Assembly (NCBI RefSeq): GCF_018476905.1
Contig: NZ_JAHCVK010000002.1
Span: 124,001 to 188,000 of the forward strand
Length of the DNA stretch: 64,000 nt
Source: Geomobilimonas luticola
GTDB taxonomy: Bacteria > Desulfobacterota > Desulfuromonadia > Geobacterales > Geobacteraceae
Reading direction: 5' to 3'
The position numbers and the translations under genes are program-made. The notes beneath the pieces were generated by a model, which searched no databases, had not been told where the DNA came from, and saw only the letters and a list, made by a program, of their open reading frames with translations. This document shows positions 59,426 through 64,000 of this stretch, one piece after another (position 1 is the first letter of the stretch; every line of letters begins with the position of its first letter).

Positions 59426-59445
59426 GCCCGTAAGGGCGTGTTTTT
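59426..59445 (+). terminator. Probable terminator after pfkA
   Basis: GCCC-GTAA-GGGC (59426-59437) followed by GTGTTTTT. The stem is short. Confidence 0.45.
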
Positions 59446-59501
59446 CAGGGGTAAAGCCGACACCCGGTCCGTTCACATTGGCAGAGGAGGGATGTTCCCG
59501 C

Positions 59502-61493
59502 ATGCAACTGCATACAACCTCAAAGAACAGAAGCATTATCTACGCCTTGCTCGGATTCATTCTCGGTATCGGCGCACCCTTCGCGTGGACGGTCATCCGG
59601 CTCATCCTGTTCCCCGACCCGGCCCAGGCGCTTTGGCAGCAGATATTCTCCGACGTTACCAGAAGCTCTTACAATATAGCACTCTATACGTATATGGGGG
59701 TCGGCACGGCCTGCGTCATGTCGTTTCTCGGCTTTTTCATCGGTCGCGCCTCCGACCAGCTCCACGAGCGAGCAATAGAAATGGATGGCCTCCATCGCGA
59801 GGTGGCGTCACAGAAAGAGGTGTTCGAAAACCGCTACAAGGTTCTGGATAACAACATCAAGAACTTTCATCAGATCAGCAGCCGGATTCAGAAGTCGATC
59901 AACGTCGAAGAGGTCTTGTCCCTCTGCGCCGAGGGACTGCATGATGTCCTCGGCTACGAGCGGGTCAATATCCTCATGGCCGACGAGGGGCGGACTTCGC
60001 TCCACTTCGTGACCGCCACGGCGTCCGAAGGGTTCGACACGACCGGCGTCACCGTTCCCCTCGACGAGCGGATCGGGATCATCTTCAAGTGCTTCAACGA
60101 CAAGCGCCTCTATCTTGTCGAGGATATCAGCACCTATCCGAAGGACTACCAGCTTCAGCCCCCCTTCGACAGCATCCGCCCGCTCCGCTCCCGCAATTTC
60201 GTCCTCTGTCCCATCGTTGTGAAAGGACAGTCGGTCGGCGTGTTTGGAATAGACAACAAGTTCAGTCACCGTTCCCTCAACGATACGGATGTGGACACCA
60301 TCAAGCTGTTTGCCGACCAGGCAGCTTCCGCCATAACCCGCATCAACCTGCTCGGTGCGATTGACACCCTGACGGGGGAGTTGGGGAATACCTTCTCCGG
60401 CCTCCTCAAAAACCGCGAGGTGTATTCGCGCAACGTGCAGAACCTGATAAGCGCCGTCACGTCACTGGCGGATACGACCGCCCACATAGCGTCGGCTTCG
60501 GAAAGCGTTCTCTCTTCGGTGGATGAAACCAGCTCCGCGGTCGGTGAGATATCGGTGGCGATAGAGCAGGTCAGCCGGAATCTCGATGCCCTTTCCGAGG
60601 CTGTGGACAAGTCGGTGTCTGCCATGGAAGAGATCAGTGCCACCCTTAAAAATGTCGAGACAACCACTGCCGTATCGCATCAGATGGCCAGCCACGTCAA
60701 GTCCCAGGCCGATCGCGGCATGGTCGTCGTTGACGAAACAATTACGGCCCTGGCTGATATCCAGACGTCGGTAGATCTCTCCTACAGCGGAATCAAGCGT
60801 CTGAGCGAGAAGAGCAGCCGTATCGACAGTATCGTCAATGTCATCAACGATATAACCAAGCGCACCAATCTGCTCGCCCTCAATGCTTCCATCATCGCCG
60901 CCCAGGCTGGCGAGTACGGCAAGAGCTTCGGTGTTGTGGCCGACGAGATTCGCAATCTTTCTCTCCAGACCGGTCAGTCCACGGGGGAAATCACCGGCAT
61001 TATCGAAGAGATCATGAGCGAATCCCGCACCGCGGCGGGCAGCGTGAGCGTAACCAAGGAGCTCGTGCAGAAAGGGGTCATCCTTGGCCGGCAGACGGGC
61101 GATGCATTACGGGTGATACTGGAAAGTTCCAGCAGGTCCATGGATATGACCGAAGAGATCAAAATTGCCACCGAGGAACAGGGGAAGAGCGTTCGCCTCG
61201 TTACCCAGTCCATGGAAGACGTCAGCACCATGACGTCGCAGATATTCAACGCCTCCAAGGAGCAGGCCAATGCCACCAAGAGCATTGTCCGGGCCATCGA
61301 CTCCATCAAGGAACTGACGGAGGAAATGGTCGGTGCAACTGGCCGGCAGGTGGAGGACGGCACCTCCATAAAGGTGGCGGTCGACGAGGTTGGCGAGATG
61401 GTCATCGGCCTTTTCGACGATCTGGAAAAGCGCCGCGGCGAGAGTCGTGCCGTGGTGGACGAACTGGAGATGATCAAGGGGAACGCAGTGTAG
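59502..61493 (+). CDS. Membrane GAF / MCP-signalling-domain protein
   Basis: A 663-residue sensory protein: two N-terminal membrane helices (about 12-36 and 60-80) with only a short loop between, a GAF domain (about 135-285), and an MCP signalling domain (about 330-640) whose tip is [23 protein letters not shown] then [11 protein letters not shown]. The tip contacts CheA/CheW, so it probably feeds a chemosensory pathway. There is no sizeable periplasmic sensor and no HAMP domain, so GAF is the likely input. ATG 59502 follows GGAGGGATGTTCCCGC. No che genes are adjacent. Confidence 0.88.
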   Translation: MQLHTTSKNRSIIYALLGFILGIGAPFAWTVIRLILFPDPAQALWQQIFSDVTRSSYNIALYTYMGVGTACVMSFLGFFIGRASDQLHERAIEMDGLHREVASQKEVFENRYKVLDNNIKNFHQISSRIQKSINVEEVLSLCAEGLHDVLGYERVNILMADEGRTSLHFVTATASEGFDTTGVTVPLDERIGIIFKCFNDKRLYLVEDISTYPKDYQLQPPFDSIRPLRSRNFVLCPIVVKGQSVGVFGIDNKFSHRSLNDTDVDTIKLFADQAASAITRINLLGAIDTLTGELGNTFSGLLKNREVYSRNVQNLISAVTSLADTTAHIASASESVLSSVDETSSAVGEISVAIEQVSRNLDALSEAVDKSVSAMEEISATLKNVETTTAVSHQMASHVKSQADRGMVVVDETITALADIQTSVDLSYSGIKRLSEKSSRIDSIVNVINDITKRTNLLALNASIIAAQAGEYGKSFGVVADEIRNLSLQTGQSTGEITGIIEEIMSESRTAAGSVSVTKELVQKGVILGRQTGDALRVILESSSRSMDMTEEIKIATEEQGKSVRLVTQSMEDVSTMTSQIFNASKEQANATKSIVRAIDSIKELTEEMVGATGRQVEDGTSIKVAVDEVGEMVIGLFDDLEKRRGESRAVVDELEMIKGNAV

Positions 61494-61494
61494 C

Positions 61495-61526
61495 CTTCGG
61501 AAAAAAATGTGGACTTTTTTTCGAAG
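61495..61526 (+). terminator. Intrinsic terminator after the MCP-domain gene
   Basis: CTTCG-g-AAAAAAA (61495-61507) pairs with TTTTTTT-CGAAG (61515-61526), with one bulged G, directly after the stop codon. Confidence 0.75.
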
Positions 61527-61691
61527 AGTGTGCTACAGGGTAAAAACCGCAAGGTGAGGCACACTACTGAGAGTGGAGCCGCAGCTGTCCTGTACAAACT
61601 GAATATACCGCCTGGATTCGGCATCCGAACCGGGACGGAAGGCAATAGCCGGTCAGACCCGGGAGGTATCCCCTCTCTGCCGTCGTCGTCC
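61527..61691 (+). ncRNA. Structured panB leader, candidate pan-motif RNA
   Basis: The leader holds a stem AGTGTG/CACACT (61527-61532 with 61560-61565) and a stem GG-A-TTCGG-CAT-CCGAACC (61614-61631) with a single bulged A, then further short stems, and ends at a terminator. Pan-motif RNAs are described upstream of panBCD in deltaproteobacteria and have hairpins with conserved bulged adenosines. The identification is tentative because I cannot run a covariance model. Boundaries are approximate. Confidence 0.4.
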
Positions 61692-61721
61692 AACGCCCTC
61701 TGTCACCGGAGGGCGTTTTTT
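61692..61721 (+). terminator. Intrinsic terminator (attenuator) directly before panB
   Basis: AACGCCCTC (61692-61700) pairs with GAGGGCGTT (61709-61717), followed by six T. The panB ribosome site begins at 61728, leaving no room for a promoter, so panB must be transcribed through this element. Confidence 0.85.
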
Positions 61722-61737
61722 GCATCTGGAGGCTCTT

Positions 61738-62541
61738 GTGAACAAGCGGAAAACCATACTCGACATCCAGAAAATGAAGGCCGACGGTGACAAGATCACG
61801 GTTCTCACCTGCTATGACTATCCTACGGCCCGCATCATGGACAGCTGCGGCATCGACATGATCCTGGTAGGGGACTCGGTGGGTGTGGTTGTTTCCGGTC
61901 ACGAGAACACTCTTCCCGTTACGCTGGAGGAGATGATCTACCACACGCGAGCGGTGCAGCGTGCCGAACCGAAAGCGCTCGTGGTGACGGACATGCCGTT
62001 TCTCTCTTACCAGATCGACGTGCGGGAAGCGCGCCTCAATGCGGGGCGCCTCGTTAAAGAGGGGGGGGCGTCCGCGGTGAAGCTGGAGGGGGGCGAGCAC
62101 GTGGCCGCAACCATCCGGGCCATCGTCGATATGGATATTCCGGTGGTTGGTCATATCGGCCTTACCCCCCAGTCGATACACCGTATGGGGGGGTACCGGG
62201 TTCAGGGGAAGCAGGAGGCCCAGGCCGAGCAGCTGCTGGCGGATGCACGTGCCGTCGAAGCTGCCGGGGCATTCGCCGTAGTGCTGGAGGGGATACCGCT
62301 CAAGCTCGCGCGGCGCATAACCGATGAACTGAGCATTCCGACCATCGGCATCGGTGCCGGTCCCCACTGTGACGGGCAGGTGCTGGTAATCCACGATGTC
62401 CTTGGCCTCTGTGAGAAGTATTCACCGAAGTTCGTTAAACGCTACGCCGATGCCCGTGGCCTGATTGCCGACGCGGTTGACCGCTATATCGCCGATGTGA
62501 AGGGAGGAGAGTTCCCCACCGAGGGGCACTCGTTCAGCTAG
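61738..62541 (+). CDS. panB: 3-methyl-2-oxobutanoate hydroxymethyltransferase PanB
   Basis: A 267-residue enzyme, first committed step of pantothenate synthesis (ketopantoate from 2-ketoisovalerate). Motifs: VLTCYDYPTARIMD near the start, LVGDSVGVVVSGHENTLPVT (in parts), the metal-binding Asp in VTDMPF, and VGHIGLTPQSIH. GTG 61738 lies 5 nt after GGAGG and gives the usual N terminus KRKTILDIQKMK. panC starts immediately after its stop codon. Expression is probably set by the upstream attenuator. Confidence 0.95.
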   Translation: MNKRKTILDIQKMKADGDKITVLTCYDYPTARIMDSCGIDMILVGDSVGVVVSGHENTLPVTLEEMIYHTRAVQRAEPKALVVTDMPFLSYQIDVREARLNAGRLVKEGGASAVKLEGGEHVAATIRAIVDMDIPVVGHIGLTPQSIHRMGGYRVQGKQEAQAEQLLADARAVEAAGAFAVVLEGIPLKLARRITDELSIPTIGIGAGPHCDGQVLVIHDVLGLCEKYSPKFVKRYADARGLIADAVDRYIADVKGGEFPTEGHSFS

Positions 62542-63390
62542 ATGCAAATAATCGAGTCGGTCGCTGCCATGCAGCAATTATCCTTTGCCACCCGCAGGTC
62601 CGGCCGGACCATCGCCTTCGTGCCGACCATGGGATTCCTGCATGACGGGCATGGATCCCTGCTGCGGGAAGGGAGACGGCGGGGGGACCTGCTGGTGTTG
62701 AGCATCTTCGTGAACCCGACCCAGTTCGGGGTGGGTGAGGATTTCGAGGCCTACCCCCGTGATCTGGCGCGGGACCGTGCGGTGGCTGAGGCTGCCGGAG
62801 TCGACGTCATTTTCGCGCCGCGGGCCGGGGAAATGTACCCCGCCGGCTACCAGACTTATGTCGACGTGGAGCGGCTTACACTCCCTCTCTGTGGTGCCAG
62901 CCGGCCCGGGCATTTCCGCGGGGTGACCACGGTGGTGAGCAAGCTTTTCAATATCGTGCAGCCCGACGTGGCCCTGTTCGGCTCCAAGGACTACCAGCAG
63001 CTTGCGGTTATCCGCCGGATGGTGGCGGACCTGAACATGCCGATTGAGGTTGTCGGCATGCCGATCGTGCGGGAGGCAGACGGTCTGGCCTTGAGTTCCC
63101 GCAATGCCTATCTTTCGTCTTCCCAGCGTCAGGCAGCCCTCTGTCTCAGCCGGTCGCTCCGGGCAGCTAAAGAGCTCTACGGCGCCGGGGAGCGCAACGT
63201 TGCGACATTGCGGGAGCGGGTAACGGCGATTGTTGCCGCCGAATTGTCCGCAACGGTAGACTACATAGAGTTCCGCAACGGTCATTCCCTGGAGGAGGTA
63301 GTCGTTGCCGACGACCAGACCCTCCTTGCTCTGGCGGTTAAAATCGGTACGACGAGATTGATTGATAATTGTTTGCTGGGAGAGGGGTGA
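62542..63390 (+). CDS. panC: Pantothenate synthetase PanC
   Basis: A 282-residue ATP-dependent ligase joining pantoate and beta-alanine. The nucleotide-binding HIGH-like motif is [13 protein letters not shown], preceded by [19 protein letters not shown] carries the KMSKS-like region with LSSRNAYLS. The HDGH variant, where many PanC proteins have HEGH, is common. ATG 62542 abuts the panB stop; panD follows after 3 bp. Confidence 0.95.
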   Translation: MQIIESVAAMQQLSFATRRSGRTIAFVPTMGFLHDGHGSLLREGRRRGDLLVLSIFVNPTQFGVGEDFEAYPRDLARDRAVAEAAGVDVIFAPRAGEMYPAGYQTYVDVERLTLPLCGASRPGHFRGVTTVVSKLFNIVQPDVALFGSKDYQQLAVIRRMVADLNMPIEVVGMPIVREADGLALSSRNAYLSSSQRQAALCLSRSLRAAKELYGAGERNVATLRERVTAIVAAELSATVDYIEFRNGHSLEEVVVADDQTLLALAVKIGTTRLIDNCLLGEG

Positions 63391-63393
63391 AGC

Positions 63394-63792
63394 ATGGAAA
63401 GAAAGATGCTGAAGAGCAAGATTCATCGTGCAACGGTAACCGGTGCCGACCTCCACTACGAGGGGAGCGTGACCATTGACAAGGACCTGATGGAAGCCGC
63501 TGACATCATCCCCTACGAGGCGGTAGCCGTCTGGAACGTGACCAACGGCAGTCGTCTGGAGACCTATGCCATCGAAGGCGAGAGGGGCTCGGGGGTCATC
63601 TGCCTGAATGGTGCTGCCGCCCGCCTGGTAGCCCCCCGCGACCTGGTCATCATCGCCAGTTTCGTCAACATGGAGAACGAAGAGGCTCGCAATTACGAGC
63701 CAAAGCTGGTTTTCGTGGATGATCAGAACCGGATGCTGCCAACCAGGAAGGAAGCGGCGGGGCAGGGGAATCTGAAAAAGGTCGCCTGGTAA
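63394..63792 (+). CDS. panD: Aspartate 1-decarboxylase PanD
   Basis: A 132-residue pyruvoyl enzyme that makes beta-alanine for PanC. The self-cleavage site is between Gly24 and Ser25 in YEGSVTID, and the conserved LNGAAARL region follows. It completes a panB-panC-panD operon with 0- and 3-bp gaps. ATG 63394 gives [20 protein letters not shown], the family start. Confidence 0.95.
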   Translation: MERKMLKSKIHRATVTGADLHYEGSVTIDKDLMEAADIIPYEAVAVWNVTNGSRLETYAIEGERGSGVICLNGAAARLVAPRDLVIIASFVNMENEEARNYEPKLVFVDDQNRMLPTRKEAAGQGNLKKVAW

Positions 63793-63847
63793 TTTCGGGA
63801 CACGCCTTTTCCTGTGAAAAAATCGCGTTCCGATAAAGTTTGATTCT

Positions 63848-63875
63848 GGGCCAAGGGAACCACCCTTGGCCCTTT
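63848..63875 (+). terminator. Intrinsic terminator of the panBCD operon
   Basis: GGGCCAAGGG (63848-63857) and CCCTTGGCCC (63863-63872) form a perfect 10-bp stem with a 5-nt loop, followed by TTTGCTTTT. Confidence 0.85.
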
Positions 63876-63935
63876 GCTTTTGGGTTGGTGCCTGCTACAC
63901 TTCACCTATTCCCCGCACGACAAGGATTGCCAGCT

Positions 63936-64000
63936 ATGGAGATTTTTGCCGCCTCATACCTGTTTTCCACAGGTTCGCCGAGTATTGAAGGTGGCGGGAT
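63936..64000 (+). CDS. Probable amidohydrolase, first 21 codons (partial)
   Basis: ATG 63936 follows AAGGAT by 8 nt and opens a frame reading MEIFAASYLFSTGSPSIEGGG to the window edge. The AASYLFSTGSP.IEGG pattern resembles the N terminus of metal-dependent amidohydrolases (chlorohydrolase/deaminase type), where the strand leads to a G-rich turn. Only 21 residues are visible, so the call is tentative. Confidence 0.45.
   Translation, partial: MEIFAASYLFSTGSPSIEGGG

Overview
The window looks like a contiguous piece of a Geobacter-type chromosome (Desulfuromonadota, Geobacteraceae in the wide sense). The evidence is high-GC codon use, a partial PxxKW cysteine-rich protein at the left edge, NifU/NifS as the Fe-S assembly pair, a LUD/CCG/FAD-oxidase lactate locus, the run hom / thrC / MaeB / Pfk / panBCD, and many Fe-S and sensory proteins. 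This is inference from gene content; no database was searched. No tRNA, rRNA or CRISPR array was seen.

Layout. 1-4.1 kb: partial Cys-rich protein, a phosphohexomutase, then nifU-nifS behind a promoter that overlaps an IscR/Rrf2-type operator. 4.1-9.4 kb (minus): a branched-chain amino acid ABC system livK-livH-livM-livG-livF plus a CBS protein, read from a clear sigma-54 (-24/-12) promoter with a distal dyad. 9.6-12.8 kb: a UbiD-type decarboxylase, a nitroreductase and a Phd/YefM-RelE-type toxin-antitoxin pair. 12.9-21.4 kb: the lactate regulon. A fused LutB-LutA protein and LutC diverge from lactate permease, a GlcD-like and a GlcF-like subunit, with a FadR-family regulator after them. Two palindromes of the LldR/PdhR type sit on the two divergent promoters. 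21.6-26.7 kb: an acyl-CoA/ACP synthetase-ACP-acyltransferase fusion and a P-type ATPase.

26.7-32.3 kb is accessory in character. A CheB-CheR-PAS protein, a histidine kinase and a receiver protein are bounded by the intact 3' end of the ATPase gene and by a decayed second copy of that same 3' end. Next come a frameshifted mqsR toxin and an intact mqsA antitoxin with its operator. 32.4-35.5 kb (minus): RtcB RNA ligase, a P-loop/DRTGG protein and archease. 35.8-38.7 kb: a muramidase, an HD hydrolase, a short GGQ release-factor-like protein, a dCMP deaminase and NrdR.

38.8-44.2 kb: ribD-ribE-ribBA-ribH-nusB-hom, reading tightly in one direction. 44.2-47.8 kb: a 175-bp inverted-repeat element, a HAD phosphatase, thrC and a SEC-C protein. 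47.9-55.0 kb: MoxR-DUF58-transglutaminase, a long TPR protein and a TonB-like protein. 55.1-61.5 kb: malic enzyme, a HIT protein, phosphofructokinase and a GAF/MCP-domain signalling protein. 61.5-64 kb: panB-panC-panD behind a structured leader whose intrinsic terminator lies immediately before the panB ribosome site, then the first codons of a probable amidohydrolase.

Several families of GC-rich palindromic repeats are scattered between genes, and one family also lies inside linkers of the LutB-LutA coding region. The most unusual items are the duplicated ATPase 3' end around the sensory cluster, the decayed MqsRA module, the attenuator-like pan leader, the repeat-invaded Lut fusion, and the inverted-repeat element at 44.3 kb.
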